A DNA stretch of 64,000 nt from Euptelea pleiosperma (GCA_035048495.1 CM068545.1:19502741-19566740); one strand, 5' to 3'; counted from the stretch's first letter, positions 28,001 through 35,838 are shown. Numbers and translations: made by a program. The notes: generated by a model from the letters alone, not told the origin.

Positions 28001-31000
28001 GCATAAGAGGTATCAATGGATTCCTTATTATGTATAGAGGCTAACCCAAGCAAGAAACCTCGACAAAAAAGTCCTAACAGATCAGGAGAAAGGTTGGAAG
28101 TAAAAAACGCGATTTACCTATTTTCGGAGAAGATCGCCTGAAAGTCCTTCAAGATGGTCACGATAAATTTGGCAAAAATCACCAAAAATCCCGAAAAATA
28201 GAGCTTCATCAAGTAGGGAAGCTTTCGGAGACTGAGATCAAACTTGCAGAGTTGCTGACGTCAGCATGACAACTTGATGACGTCAGCATCAGCGGCTATT
28301 GATAGATCCTTCGCCTCCGGCTTTACACAATAAAAGTCTACAGAGAATGGATAGATTTTGGCTCTGATACCAAGTTGAAATGGAGGTTTTAGGGTTAAAT
28401 TAGATTTGAGAGATGAGAGAAGAGAGAAGGATGTCATTGTGTTAATTAACAATGACCCCATAAATCTTATTTATAAAAAAGGGTTACATAAAAAAGGACA
28501 AGTATACCCCTTATAAGAGGTATTTACAGAACTACCCCTATACAAGATAAATATGTATTTCTATGTATCTGATAACACTACCAACCTCATGCTCATCCAC
28601 AGTAGTGTTTCCAAAGAGATTTGGGAGCGCTTTCTTCAGCTTTTTGTGGTTTTTTGGGTCTTCCCGAACTTGGTGTTTGATACTATTAGTGGGTGGTCTT
28701 CCAAAACCTTCTCTTCTAGCGGCCAAACTTTGTGGAGAATTGCCCCTTTTGCAATTGTTTGGGAAATTTGGAAGCAGAGAAACCGTTGGATATTCAAAGA
28801 CAAAAAGGCCAACATTGATGAGATTGTCATGAATATCAAAGCCAATATCTACTACAGGGGATCAGACGTTACCGAGCTCAAAATGTACGGATTTGATGAT
28901 TTCGTCTTCTGATGGCACCGCATGGTCTTTTGATTTGGCTCCCCCTTTTTTTGGACCTCTAGCCTTTGTGCGTTTGGGGGCTCGTTCTCTGTTTTCTTTC
29001 TTTTCCCCTTTGTGTTGCGGTACAGTTCTTTTTGGCTCCCTCAGCCCTCCCTCTTAATATATTATCTTTTATCGATAAAAAAAGAAAGATCCAATGGTCT
29101 AAAAGAATACATCAACTTAAATAGCCAATATTTATGGCTATTTTCTTAGACACCTAAAACTCAATAAAAATAAAAATAAAAGTCTAAAAAGCAAATAAAA
29201 CTAACAACTAACACCTCAAATGCAACCCACATGAATCTTTCCAATGTGGAGGCTTCAAGATGCTATGCATGAGGGGTCCTCCACTCCCATGATCATGGAG
29301 AACTCGAACTGGGGCCCACATAGTTATCAAAGTACAATGACAAGGGAATGCGTCCAATTCTCCTCCTCTTCTGGTACACTCTAGGGGATGTCCTGATGTC
29401 CTCATCATTGTTCCTCATTTTGTTTTGCATTGTTCTCTTAGCAGTGAAGTGTGGGGGGATTTCTTAGGCTGTTTGCAATGTCATGGGTAATGCCTAGTAA
29501 TGTTTTTTTTATCTCATCTCTTCATGGCATCTCAGGCGTTTGAGATTAGAGGGCTGATTCTGTGTCGTTCTCTCCCCTTTGCTGTGTGTTGAGTTCTTTG
29601 GAATGAGAGAAATAGTAGGAGCTTTCATGACAGGAGGCTGAATAACATTATTACTGTTTTTTCGGTCAGCCCTTTTTGAAGATTTTAAAGGATTGTGTTT
29701 TGAGCATTTTGTTTTTAGATGGGAGGATGTTATATATAGCCGGTGATTGGCTTTGCTTGTTGTTTCCCCTTTGAATTTTAGAGAGATACTCCCTCTCTTC
29801 GGGTTTTTTCTTTGTATATTGGGGTGTTTTCCCTTTTTCTTAATACGCTTTACCTTATAAAAAAAAATAAAAAAAATTGATGGCCTGCTAACATCCATGT
29901 CCATGTAGGATTTCATTTTTTATTTTTTTGTGAGGGACTTCTTCTCCTTCAAAAAATAAAAGTTTGAGCTACAACAATGGTTAAAGAGCCTAACATAGCT
30001 AGGGAGCCGGAACAATCATTACTGCATCATATATTTTTCTCTTGTAATTTTTAAATAAATACACACGGGCAACTCTCAACATTTAACCTTCCTGGGTACC
30101 AGGGCTATCAGCTAGTTGCCTAGTGCTTTTGCTAGCAAAGATATACAGCATGTGCTCTCATGTTTTAATGAAAATGGTAGGATCAACATCGTTCCATTGT
30201 GTATATTTAATATTCCTAATTTCTTATAATTTAGGCAAACTCTGAAACAAAGAGGGAAATAAATTATTAGAATGTTCTGCAGACAATTTTCTCTTGATTG
30301 CAATTATGTATAGTTTCCATAAATTATGATACAATGGACATACAATAGTGACCTTAGAAAGACATTTATAGGAGAAATGAAAAAGAATCGAAGCCATTAT
30401 TTATTTGAGAAAAAAACAAGTTCAAACTATGAAAAGTAATGACATTTTTTATTCTAAAGATACTACATTTTTAAGTCTAAATGCCATGTTCATGATTTAC
30501 CCAGGCCGTATAGTGTGCAACATATTACACGTAAACTCCAGCGCTTTTTATGTAGAGATGTCCACTAAAATTAAATAAATGATATACAAATAACAAGTGA
30601 AAACAGAAAAGAACTTGAGTAAAAACAAAAATGTGTTTAATGACGCAAATTTTCAAATTATGGAGCCCCCTGTTACATAGCTGCATAAGCACTTGGATCT
30701 ACTGCTTGAGTAATTTGAGACGTCTGCATTCATGCACAAAAATCCACTTCAGCTGGCACTCCTGCTTTGTGCAACCAAGCTTGGGAGCCAGTTTGATTAA
30801 GCCCATTTTCTGTGTTATGCAATTCTAATGCCTCTGCAAGTTTTGGTTCTCCATTGGGGCTTGTTTATGGCTATTTCGACTGGTTTAACTACTGTATTGG
30901 AAGATGGCAAACTGCCTATGAGTTCACTTGTTATTTGTCCTAAGTTAGGCAATTTACTTCTCAAGTTTAATGTAATTTCGAAATGGATATTGGTATGATT

Positions 31001-31080
31001 TGGTGTCTATTTTAACTGGCAGGCAACAAAGGCGAAGAGAAGCCGAGGAGAAAAGATCTAGTGAGAGAAGAAGATCATGA
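1057..31080 (+). CDS. SAP30BP: SAP30-binding protein-like (HCNGP domain) nuclear regulator, 8 exons
   Basis: Exons: 1057-1425, 1608-1668, 4555-4814, 11106-11307, 14289-14417, 14573-14655, 14753-14871 and 31023-31080. Every junction is GT-AG, and the sum is 1281 nt, giving 426 aa and a TGA stop. The start at ATG 1057 ([17 protein letters not shown]) matches the usual start of plant family members; the frame is open slightly further upstream but only through a TTG. Residues about 18-35 are very acidic, and a proline run follows near residue 95. The HCNGP core starts near residue 231 ([20 protein letters not shown]), continues through [20 protein letters not shown], and ends in a basic [18 protein letters not shown] tail. 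In humans the family binds SAP30 and is reported to assist RBM17-dependent splicing; the plant role is inferred to be nuclear transcription or splicing. Introns 2, 3, 4 and 7 are long (2.9, 6.3, 3.0 and 16.2 kb) and hold transposons, yet the frame is intact. Confidence 0.93.
2690..3270 (-). mobile_element. Gypsy-like retrotransposon gag remnant (in intron 2 of the SAP30BP-like gene)
   Basis: On the minus strand, broken frames read [20 protein letters not shown], then [14 protein letters not shown], then [20 protein letters not shown] and a block ending in [14 protein letters not shown]. The order and spacing follow the plant Gypsy-type gag capsid region (a target-length step, a short-peptide W/Y region and an L-V-x-I-C-I-x-x-M helix). 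Stops and frameshifts make it a fossil. No LTR or pol was recognised nearby. The family call rests on remembered patterns only. Confidence 0.5.
3686..4030. repeat. Foldback-like element with CATGGTTTAA ends and a GTTTCG-word interior
   Basis: It starts CATGGTTTAAGATTTCAT and its right end, read on the other strand, is CATGGTTTAAAAGTTCAT, matching at 15 of 18 positions. The interior is packed with TGTTTCGG, AAACATTTCG and GTTTCAG words. Flanks CTCGTGGG (3678-3685) and GCCGTGGG (4031-4038) agree at 6 of 8 positions, which suggests a decayed 8-bp target duplication. It sits in intron 2 of the SAP30BP-like gene. Confidence 0.55.
5492..5545. repeat. Two-copy tandem repeat, about 25 bp
   Basis: The unit AAAACACTGCCCAACTTGAA plus GGTAG occurs twice in direct succession inside intron 3 of the SAP30BP-like gene. 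The copies are almost identical, consistent with recent local slippage or duplication. Confidence 0.75.
5546..7154. other. Intron 3 sequence without recognised genes
   Basis: Nothing coding was recognised. Around 6585-6645 there are several degenerate copies of the word CTACTATTCACGAC. That cluster and the nearby stretch AAAAAAGGGAGTGTGGGAGA could be remnants of an LTR, but no ends or target duplications were found. Confidence 0.4.
7155..7430 (-). mobile_element. 3' end of an RNase H-bearing LINE (fragment)
   Basis: Read on the minus strand, one frame gives [20 protein letters not shown] and SLCNQIG, matching the C-terminal H-x-x-R-E-x-N-x-x-A-D-x-L-A block of the plant L1-type RNase H. The stretch that follows in that orientation ends in AGGACCCCAACC-like sequence as in the copies near 36.7 and 44.7 kb. 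It is 5'-truncated and broken. Confidence 0.5.
7431..8669. other. Intron 3 sequence without recognised features
   Basis: AT-rich intronic sequence. No coding frame, terminal repeat or tandem array could be supported here. The first copy of the L1 target duplication begins at 8670. Confidence 0.4.
8683..10125 (+). mobile_element. 5'-truncated L1-type LINE with 13-bp target duplication
   Basis: ATATTGCTATGAC occurs at 8670-8682 and again at 10126-10138, directly flanking the element, with an A-tail ending ATCAAAAAA. Inside, broken frames encode the RT C-terminal part ([33 protein letters not shown]) and the zf-RVT region ([39 protein letters not shown]). At least two frame breaks separate these pieces. 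It sits in sense orientation in intron 3 of the SAP30BP-like gene. The truncated 5' end is the usual outcome of incomplete target-primed reverse transcription. Confidence 0.85.
10190..10620. repeat. GTATCC/GGATAC word-rich stretch
   Basis: The stretch has many degenerate copies of GTATCC, GGATAC, TATCCGTG and ATCCGTGCCCGTA, most densely at 10505-10600. It shares its word with the short element at 55970-56089. Its outer ends are not clear. Confidence 0.45.
11480..12640 (-). mobile_element. LTR and leader remnant of an LTR retrotransposon (Copia-like)
   Basis: Read on the minus strand, the segment has a CTATAAATATAACTC TATA region (about 12250-12265) following the palindrome cluster at 12342-12595. 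Further along come pyrimidine-rich leader sequence and TAGTTTTTCC/CCACGTAAAAACTC words typical of large plant Copia LTRs. No coding region remains, so it may be a solo LTR. The exact TG...CA ends were not determined. Confidence 0.45.
12342..12595. repeat. Cluster of CAATCGATTG palindromes
   Basis: About eight copies of TCCAATCGATTG(GA) or single-base variants (CCAATCGATCGG, CCGGTCGATTGA, CCAATCAATCGG) occur in 250 bp, spaced roughly 30 bp apart. They lie just upstream of the minus-strand TATA region of the LTR remnant, so they could act as an enhancer-like array in that LTR. The role is inferred. Confidence 0.75.
12641..14288. other. End of intron 3-derived repeat zone not included; intron 4 sequence without genes
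   Basis: Intron 4 of the SAP30BP-like gene (11308-14288). From 13500 to 13620 there are several TTTCGTGAAAT and CGAAATA words resembling the GTTTCG-word elements elsewhere, but no clear ends. No coding frame was supported. Confidence 0.4.
14872..15515. other. Start of intron 7 of the SAP30BP-like gene, no recognised feature
   Basis: The sequence begins with the GTAAGT donor at 14872. It is AT-rich non-coding DNA up to the LTR-like element starting at 15516. Confidence 0.5.
15516..15927 (+). mobile_element. Probable solo LTR
   Basis: It begins TGATGTAGGAGC and ends GTCCTGCATCA, so the termini are inverted TGATG/CATCA as expected for an LTR. Inside are a TTTATAAATAGG box near 15738-15750 and an AATGAATGAAGG region downstream. 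No clear 5-bp target duplication was found (AGGCT versus CTAGT), so it may be the remaining end of a rearranged element. Confidence 0.55.
15928..17379 (+). mobile_element. LINE-A, 5' segment (RT to zf-RVT, degenerate)
   Basis: Broken frames read [19 protein letters not shown] (RT motif), then a FVDDTILF catalytic-loop remnant at about 16110, then [20 protein letters not shown] and the zf-RVT start ([20 protein letters not shown]). The coding match stops exactly at 17379 and resumes at 29408 with [15 protein letters not shown]. The two parts are therefore one LINE split by a later insertion of about 12 kb. Many stops and frameshifts show it is old. Confidence 0.75.
17380..18310 (-). mobile_element. 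Left part of an interrupted solo-LTR-like element
   Basis: It begins TGATGCAGGACTG exactly where LINE-A is broken. Read on the minus strand it has a TATATAAACC box near 18240 and AATGAATGAAG downstream, as in an LTR promoter and polyadenylation region. The remaining part is at 29101-29407, beyond LINE-B. Joined length is about 1.24 kb. No coding region was seen. The family is unknown, but its CCTGCATCA end is like that of the LTR at 15516-15927. Confidence 0.5.
18550..21172 (+). pseudogene. LINE-B ORF1 (DUF4283-like nucleic-acid-binding protein), broken
   Basis: The first open block (18550-19203, 217 codons) contains [20 protein letters not shown] and [20 protein letters not shown], matching the DUF4283-type N-terminal domain of plant L1 ORF1. 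After an in-frame TGA at 19201-19203 the same frame continues with ALDNQGP and, after another stop, [20 protein letters not shown]. The middle part has several breaks. The last block (20801-21172) is acidic then basic, ending FSQPK. Known ORF1 proteins bind element RNA. Here at least three disruptions prevent a full product. Confidence 0.65.
21169..21987 (+). pseudogene. LINE-B ORF2 N-terminus: APE-type endonuclease domain
   Basis: The 272-codon open stretch starts [20 protein letters not shown] and contains the endonuclease landmarks N (LSWNV), E (VFQETKL), the IGGDFNVI block, LDRFLVS and SDHYPVLL. In the family this domain nicks target DNA to prime reverse transcription. The frame ends at a TGA at 21985-21987, in front of the continuing ORF2 sequence. 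Its ATG overlaps the ORF1 stop as ATGA. Confidence 0.8.
22000..23740 (+). pseudogene. LINE-B ORF2 reverse transcriptase region, broken
   Basis: Motifs in order are [78 protein letters not shown] and [10 protein letters not shown]. The last motif is the catalytic FADD loop with the second aspartate replaced by asparagine, which would be expected to abolish polymerase activity. Stops after GLIGNT, near 22978, and at 23238-23240, together with frame changes, break the reading frame. The connection region ([16 protein letters not shown]) follows at about 23630-23690. Confidence 0.8.
24060..24431 (+). pseudogene. LINE-B zf-RVT region, upstream part
   Basis: The frame reads [20 protein letters not shown] and [10 protein letters not shown], then [11 protein letters not shown] after a stop at 24369-24371. 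These are the usual zf-RVT words with their Cys-x-x-Cys. The sequence is cut by the Copia element and continues at 28583. Confidence 0.75.
24432..24635 (-). repeat. 3' LTR of the Copia element
   Basis: On the element strand it starts TGTTATCAGATACG and ends CCATTTCAACT. It is matched by the other LTR at 28373-28577 over its whole length. Confidence 0.9.
24636..24652 (-). other. Polypurine tract of the Copia element
   Basis: On the minus strand AACTTGAGGGGGAG directly precedes the 3' LTR (TGTTATC). This is the expected position and composition of a plus-strand primer. Confidence 0.8.
24736..26870 (-). pseudogene. Copia pol remnant: integrase C-terminus, RT and RNase H
   Basis: Three minus-strand open pieces follow one another. 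26870-26034 has the integrase C-terminal region ([35 protein letters not shown]) and the RT entry [20 protein letters not shown]. 26033-25452 has RT ([46 protein letters not shown]; the usual YVDD is HVDD). 25314-24736 has RNase H ([51 protein letters not shown]). An in-frame stop near 26034 and a break at 25315-25451 inactivate it. Confidence 0.85.
27130..27718 (-). pseudogene. Copia gag remnant, frameshifted
   Basis: An ATG at 27718 opens [17 protein letters not shown] and soon runs into a stop. The gag body continues in another frame from about 27624 ([51 protein letters not shown]), the typical UBN2/DUF4219-like gag of Copia elements. A single frameshift near the start and the missing zinc knuckle end make it non-functional. 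Confidence 0.75.
28361..28372 (-). other. Primer-binding site of the Copia element
   Basis: On the minus strand TGGTATCAGAGC follows the 5' LTR directly. It is the standard complement to the 3' end of initiator methionine tRNA. Confidence 0.9.
28373..28577 (-). repeat. 5' LTR of the Copia element
   Basis: It carries TTTTTTATAAATAAGA (about 28467-28482, minus strand), a likely TATA region. It is a copy of the LTR at 24432-24635. Confidence 0.88.
28583..28911 (+). pseudogene. LINE-B 3' coding end after the Copia insertion
   Basis: The frame [16 protein letters not shown] continues the zf-RVT pattern of 24431 once the Copia element is removed. It then reads [35 protein letters not shown] and YGFDDFVF before a stop. 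The ILxxIW-E-R-N-x-R-x-F pattern is the normal end of plant L1 ORF2. Confidence 0.8.
29101..29407 (-). mobile_element. Right part of the interrupted solo-LTR-like element
   Basis: It continues the element of 17380-18310 after LINE-B. The right end is GATGTCCTGATGTCCTCATCA. The exact terminus (29402 or 29407) is uncertain because the duplication is imperfect (CTATT versus TCATT). Confidence 0.45.
29408..29878 (+). mobile_element. LINE-A, 3' segment
   Basis: It resumes LINE-A with [15 protein letters not shown] and continues with [20 protein letters not shown], then an end with CTTATAAAAAAAAATAAAAA. The join with 17379 restores the E-S-x-x-H-x-x-L-H-C-x-x-x-x-E-V-W spacing seen in the other LINEs here. 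Confidence 0.75.
29879..31022. other. End of intron 7 of the SAP30BP-like gene, no recognised feature
   Basis: Non-coding AT-rich DNA, ending in a pyrimidine-rich tract and the acceptor CTGGCAG at 31022. Confidence 0.55.
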
Positions 31081-32239
31081 ATCCCGTATTTAATTCTTGG
31101 GAAGTGAAGAGAAAGACCTAACCATTGCACATTCAGAAACGTTGCGTACAAGTACCGATTTGGCAAATGGATAATGTAATGGCTCTGGATCACCTTTTTA
31201 GCCTTGTAACCTATATTACCTGATCAAGCGATCACTTTCTGGCTTAAAATGAAAATTTATTTCTGTGCTCTCAGTTGTTTCTCTGTTTTTTCTCTCGCAG
31301 GATCTCCCTTGTGCATGGGAAGGTTGTCCTAGAAACAATTTAGGTTCATGGAGCGACGTTGCCTGTCTTGAGTAAGGCCAAAAGTGAGACCCATTGGAAA
31401 CTCACGACTGCCTGATGTAACTGCCTGATGTATGAATTACAATCCTGACTGTCAACCCTTTTTGGGTTTTTGATAGGCAACCTTTTTTTTCCCGTTAGGG
31501 TCCAAGTTTTTGCTCTTGTAGATCATATTTAACATCCCTCGGCTTTTTCTGGTTTTGGGGTTTTCTTCTTAGAGGTTGTTCAGCAATTGAACAGGCAGGA
31601 TCGATTCATCACTGGGCCAGTTCTATGCTATGGGTTAGGCCTGTAGAGTCAACTGTGAATGATGATGGACCTTAGATCAGTTCTCTGCTTCATGATGAAT
31701 ATATGATTGGGATTAGAGTGTGGACGGCCCTCAGTTTGTGTAGTTCATAGATGGTAAAGGTATTCTCAGACCAACAGTGCAGATTTCATTCTCAGCGTAC
31801 AGACACTTTCTAACTGGTAAAATGTTGGGCCTACAAGTGGATGGAAGCTATGGTTGAGCGCAGTCGATAACCAGTAAGTAGAGATGGTTGGACTCGTTCA
31901 TGGCAATTTAATATAACCTCGGGACCATTAGGATTGGCAATCAAGTGTACCACTTGTTAGGAAATTCCAAATGAGCAGTGAACAAAGCCTGAAACTGTTT
32001 CTATTCTCCCTGATGAAACTGTTTCTAACTCCCTGATGAAAAAAAATGCTCAAGTCCAACAGCTAGAATTCACCAATCAGGCTCACCAAGGGATAGGCTA
32101 CTCACTCGTAGGGGTAGTGGGCCTGACAGTGTGCCACATGGCATTTTTGGGGAGTTCAGCATACTTTTTTTGTTATCCCGAGGTCTAATTGTTTTACAAA
32201 CCTTAAATCACCAAAGTTCAATAAAAAGTCATCCCGCTA
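31081..32239 (+). other. 3' UTR of the SAP30BP-like gene and intergenic DNA
   Basis: The stop is at 31078-31080. AAAATGAAAATTTATT near 31245 could contribute a polyadenylation signal. At 32040-32140 there is a partial MITE-like stretch (CCAATCAGGCTCACC, GTGTGCCACATGGC) related to copies A-C. Confidence 0.4.
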
Positions 32240-32427
32240 ACCACGGATAACCAGACAAAAGTATGTGCGGTCGAGGGGCCATTGACAGTTGGACTCAAGA
32301 GATGCACGGTCCACAAGGCAACAATTATTTTACCACCCTTTGCAGTTGGTGCCTCGTGGACCATGGATTTCTTGAATCCATTAGTCAAAGGCCTCAACCG
32401 CACGTATATTTGTCCGGTTATTGGTGG
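32240..32427. repeat. MITE with about 80-bp inverted arms
   Basis: The left arm GATAACCAGACAAAAGTATG...GATGCACGGTCCACAAGGC is matched in reverse by GGTGCCTCGTGGACCATGGA...TATTTGTCCGGTTATT. A shorter relative lies at 61690-61810. No target duplication was resolved. Confidence 0.65.
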
Positions 32428-33570
32428 GGTAGCATTTTCTATAAAGTTAAGCTGTTAGCATGGAGATGAATTATAACCAAAACCCTAATTTCTCCTTAAG
32501 ATGGATTTAGATTTTGCCCTTACCCATTTTGGTAGAACCATCCAAGTCCAACTTGGCATGAAATGGGGCAAATGAGATCCGAGAGTTCCGTACCCATCTG
32601 AATAGGACGTCGTTCGGTTCATTTTTTGAATAATTCGTACATTTTGCGAATGTTGACCCATTCCATGCCCTAGTTCCAAATGCTGAAAAACAATAAAAAG
32701 AGGAAGGAAATTGGATTAAAGTGATCCTTCTATATTGTTTTTAAAGTGTGCTACTACTCATCACTAGTCTTTCTTTCATTTCAGTCAAATCCATCCTTCA
32801 CATACACACCCAAAACCATAGCCGAAAGTAATCTGTCAAGAAAAGAAATTCAAAAAGGCAAAGGCCCCACCTTGTCTCTCCCCTCACACATCCCTCCTCC
32901 TTTTGGCCTAACTTCAATTTGCTTCAATGGTATCTTACTACCCCTATTATCCTCTTAATTACTCTATTTTTCATTCAATGTTTCTTTCTACTAACCTCGG
33001 CCACGTCATCGATGATGTTGCGGCCACTCGACAAAATCATCGTTGCCTCCACTCATTGGCCGAGCCGGCCCACTGAAAGCGATTTTTGGGTCCGAGTTAC
33101 ATATAATTGTACCATTCATGATTCCTTAAACCTTTAGCTTAGTTTAGTCGTTTACAGTTTATACAGTGTGTTCCCAAATTACCCACAACTGTAATATTCA
33201 AAATTTATAACACTATCTCAGTGTTTATGCCTATTAGAATGTGGGGGTTTTTTTTTTTGATAATTCAAATGAAGGCCACGTGGCAGACATACACTTCATG
33301 CATAGAGAAAGCACTTTAGGTTCATGCATATATTTCTTGTCCCCTATCATGAATTCATAAATCGCTTTCACCTAGAAGATATGGCTCTAGATAGAATTGT
33401 AGGAGGGGAAACAAGATTCATGCAACTCAACTATTCATGATGATGATGAAATCACTTTCACCCCCCCTACACTTTTCTTAAATACAGCCAAGCACAAACA
33501 ATCCACACTAGTTCCTTATAAAAATCGAAAATTTTGAATGAGGGTGGAGGGAACATTTTGTGTTAGGAGG
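32428..33570. other. Intergenic DNA without recognised genes
   Basis: No supported coding frame. Open frames here are short, and none resembles a known protein. Confidence 0.4.
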
Positions 33571-33746
33571 AATGCTAGCAAACAACGCACTACCCGAGTT
33601 GCACATATGCAACTCACTAAAAGATGAGACAATTTCCTCCAAAAAGCATACTTTGTATTAAAAAAAATGTTTTCTTTTCTTGTCTTTTAGTGTGTGTGTG
33701 TGTTGCATCTGTGCAACTCAGGTCGTGTGTTGTTTGCTAGCATTAT
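33571..33746. repeat. Foldback MITE with AATGCTAGCAAACAAC ends
   Basis: The left arm AATGCTAGCAAACAACGCAC...GAGTTGCACATATGCAAC and the right arm read in reverse (AATGCTAGCAAACAACACAC...GAGTTGCACAGATGCAAC) match along about 55 bp. A (TG)n tract lies in the right arm. The same end sequence appears once more near 37479. Confidence 0.7.
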
Positions 33747-34204
33747 GTAAGTTAAAGGCTACTAGGCTGTGCTTGATAAAACTGAATTTAAGTACTAAAA
33801 GCTTTAGAGTGCCTAATTTAAGTGTTCAAAGCTTAAGTGCTTAACTTTTGTAAATTTAGTTCATTTGGTAAAGTTTCATATGTATGAAAAGTAAGAATAG
33901 GCGACATATTGGATATTTAAAGATATTTATTAGGACATTTGTGTAATTTTATAGAGAACTTTTTTTTTTTTTGTAATTAATATAGAAAACTTTGATACAA
34001 GGGCATATTGCGTATTTTTTGAGAATCTTAGAATCTTTTTTTTTTTAAAGTCCATCTCTTATTGCATTCAGCCAAAAGGTGTTATAACATTAAGTGAAGA
34101 GAGGATGACTTAGATAAAACACTAAATTTCAGGTGGTTACAAACGGTCTGAATGCATTTCTCCCTTAGGAGCTCGGTGCGGTTTTACGAAGCATCTAAGC
34201 ACAA

Positions 34205-34290
34205 TTAACTCGCGTTAGAATATCCGTCGGATATTGAATCAGACTCAGATATTGGATATTCTTTCAGATTAGGATATCTCCGGTTTAAAC
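34205..34290. repeat. GATATTC/GAATATC word-rich stretch
   Basis: Words GAATATCC, GGATATTG, CAGATATTGGATATTC and AGGATATC follow each other within 80 bp. A close relative with TTAGAATATCTGTCGAATAT is at 61565-61680. Confidence 0.5.
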
Positions 34291-34924
34291 TCACGTGTTG
34301 GGATTGGAGTTGACAGCCATAATTCTTTCCTAAGGTTGAAAGGGTGGTGTTCTATTTAATAAGGATGTTTTAAAGATCTAAAATTTGTTTTTAGTGACCC
34401 TTGTATTCAAAAAAGGAAAAAGGGCTAAGATACTATCTAAAGGGAAAAAGGAAAAAAGGACTAAGATAACCAGTATATAGATACATTACAAATTCAATTT
34501 AAATAGGGAACACATTTGGAGGCAAAGCAAGGGCATGGTATGACAAGGTAAGTAGGTGATTTGACTATTAAGATAAAGATTATTAGCTTCTGTGATAGAT
34601 CAAGTCACCACCATTGATTCATTCCTAAGCTCAAAAGGGCACTCTCCTATATAAGAGGGGTATTTTGGAGAAATCAAACATAAAGATAACTAAGATGCTG
34701 TCTAAAAGAGAGGAGTTTCTCTCAAGAGTGAGGTTTTGTGGGCTCTTCTCTACAAGCTCTCTTGTTCTTCTTCTTCGAAATTTTTTCTTTTATAGTGGTG
34801 CTTTTGTGATTCAACATTTCAACTCTATTGTAGAAGCATTTATTAAACCCCGACGTGGCACTTGAACTCTATTCCTAAAAAAATTTGAAGATGATATCTA
34901 TCATCAAAGTTGATGGCGGACTTA

Positions 34925-35224
34925 CAGGGTAGGCCATGTGACACACTATTAGAGGCTATTGATCGTATGGATGTTTGGCTTATCTCTAAATGGACCTAAG
35001 TAACAAAAATCGACATGATTAGTGATTTCTAACCTTTGAATCTGAGTACTCCAAAAACTACTAGAAATCCACAATTAAAAATAAACCATGAAAAAGACTC
35101 TAATCCAACAGACAGAAATTACTAATAAGGTTGAATTTAATTTAGTATTTAGGTCCAACTAGAGATGGGCTAAACATCTATTGGTCAGTGGTCTATAAGA
35201 GTATGCCACGTGTAGCATCCCCTA
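34925..35224. repeat. MITE copy B (long inverted arms)
   Basis: The left arm has CCATGTGACACACTATTAGA and GTATGGATGTTTGGC. The right arm, reversed, has CACGTGGCATACTCTTATAG and AATAGATGTTTAGCCC. The interior carries GTGATTTCTAACCTTTGAAT. It is related to copies A (500-765) and C (40255-40624). Confidence 0.6.
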
Positions 35225-35489
35225 GTTATAGGTAGATGAAGGGTGGATTCCTCTTTGATTGAAAAAGTCTCAATTCTCAACTGTATCTTAGACTGTGTTT
35301 GCAGCATGCCACTTGGTAGTCGTGGCTGTGCGACTTGCGCAAATTTTGCCAAATCATAAAACTTCAACTATTCCCTCTCGATTTTCCCGCATACTAAAAA
35401 CACTATATTGATAATATTCATTAGCGAATTCTTTGGAAGGGAGAAACGTACTTAGAAGGATTCTTCTATTCCATTCATATCAGCTATGG

Positions 35490-35790
35490 TAAATCTAAAA
35501 TCAGCTTGGTGGGCCTAAACCCTAAAAATCATTGGTGATTTCTAGCTGTTGGATTTGAGCATTTTAAAGCGGTGATTTCTAGCCTTTATATTTCAGTTAC
35601 TTTTTAGATACATATGACGAAAAATCTAGCCGTTGGTGATTTATAGCCATTAGATTTTAGTATTTTTTTAAGGCGTGATTCTAGCCGTTGGATTCAACCA
35701 TTTTTTTGGTTACTAAAAACCAACGGCTGAAAATCATCAAATAAGCTGATAAGCTGATTTTTGGTATGAATGTCTACCAAAGGGTGGGCT
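35490..35790. repeat. Degenerate array of GTGATTTCTAGCCGTTGGAT
   Basis: Four direct versions of the word occur at about 35534, 35570, 35627 and 35680. An inverted version (CCAACGGCTGAAAATCATCA) lies at about 35729. The word is the interior of the MITE A/B/C family, apparently amplified locally. Confidence 0.55.
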
Positions 35791-35838
35791 AACAAAAATC
35801 GCTATACCTTTTTTTTTCCTTTCTCCACATAACTAAAA

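Larger units (their letters stand above)
24432..28577 (-). mobile_element. Copia LTR retrotransposon, internally deleted
   Basis: LTRs of 204 bp (24432-24635) and 205 bp (28373-28577) differ at roughly eight positions plus one indel by eye. Target duplication is CTACT (24427-24431) versus CTACC (28578-28582). The minus-strand order is LTR, PBS, gag, a short integrase C-terminus joined to RT, RNase H, PPT, LTR. The CCHC knuckle, protease and integrase core are missing between about 27130 and 26870, so the 4.1-kb copy is non-autonomous. It interrupts LINE-B in antisense orientation to the host gene. Confidence 0.9.
18311..29085 (+). mobile_element. LINE-B: near full-length L1-type element, interrupted by Copia
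   Basis: It is flanked by a 15-bp target duplication AAGATCCARTGGTCT at 18296-18310 and 29086-29100, with one mismatch. Removing the Copia insertion leaves about 6.6 kb, a typical plant L1 length. Parts in order are ORF1 (18550-21172), an APE-type endonuclease (21169-21987), RT (22129-about 23700), and zf-RVT with the 3' domain (24060-24431 and 28583-28911). A short 3' end finishes TATCGATAAAAAAAG. Several stops and frameshifts are present, so it is not autonomous now. It is in sense orientation within intron 7 of the SAP30BP-like gene. Confidence 0.85.
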
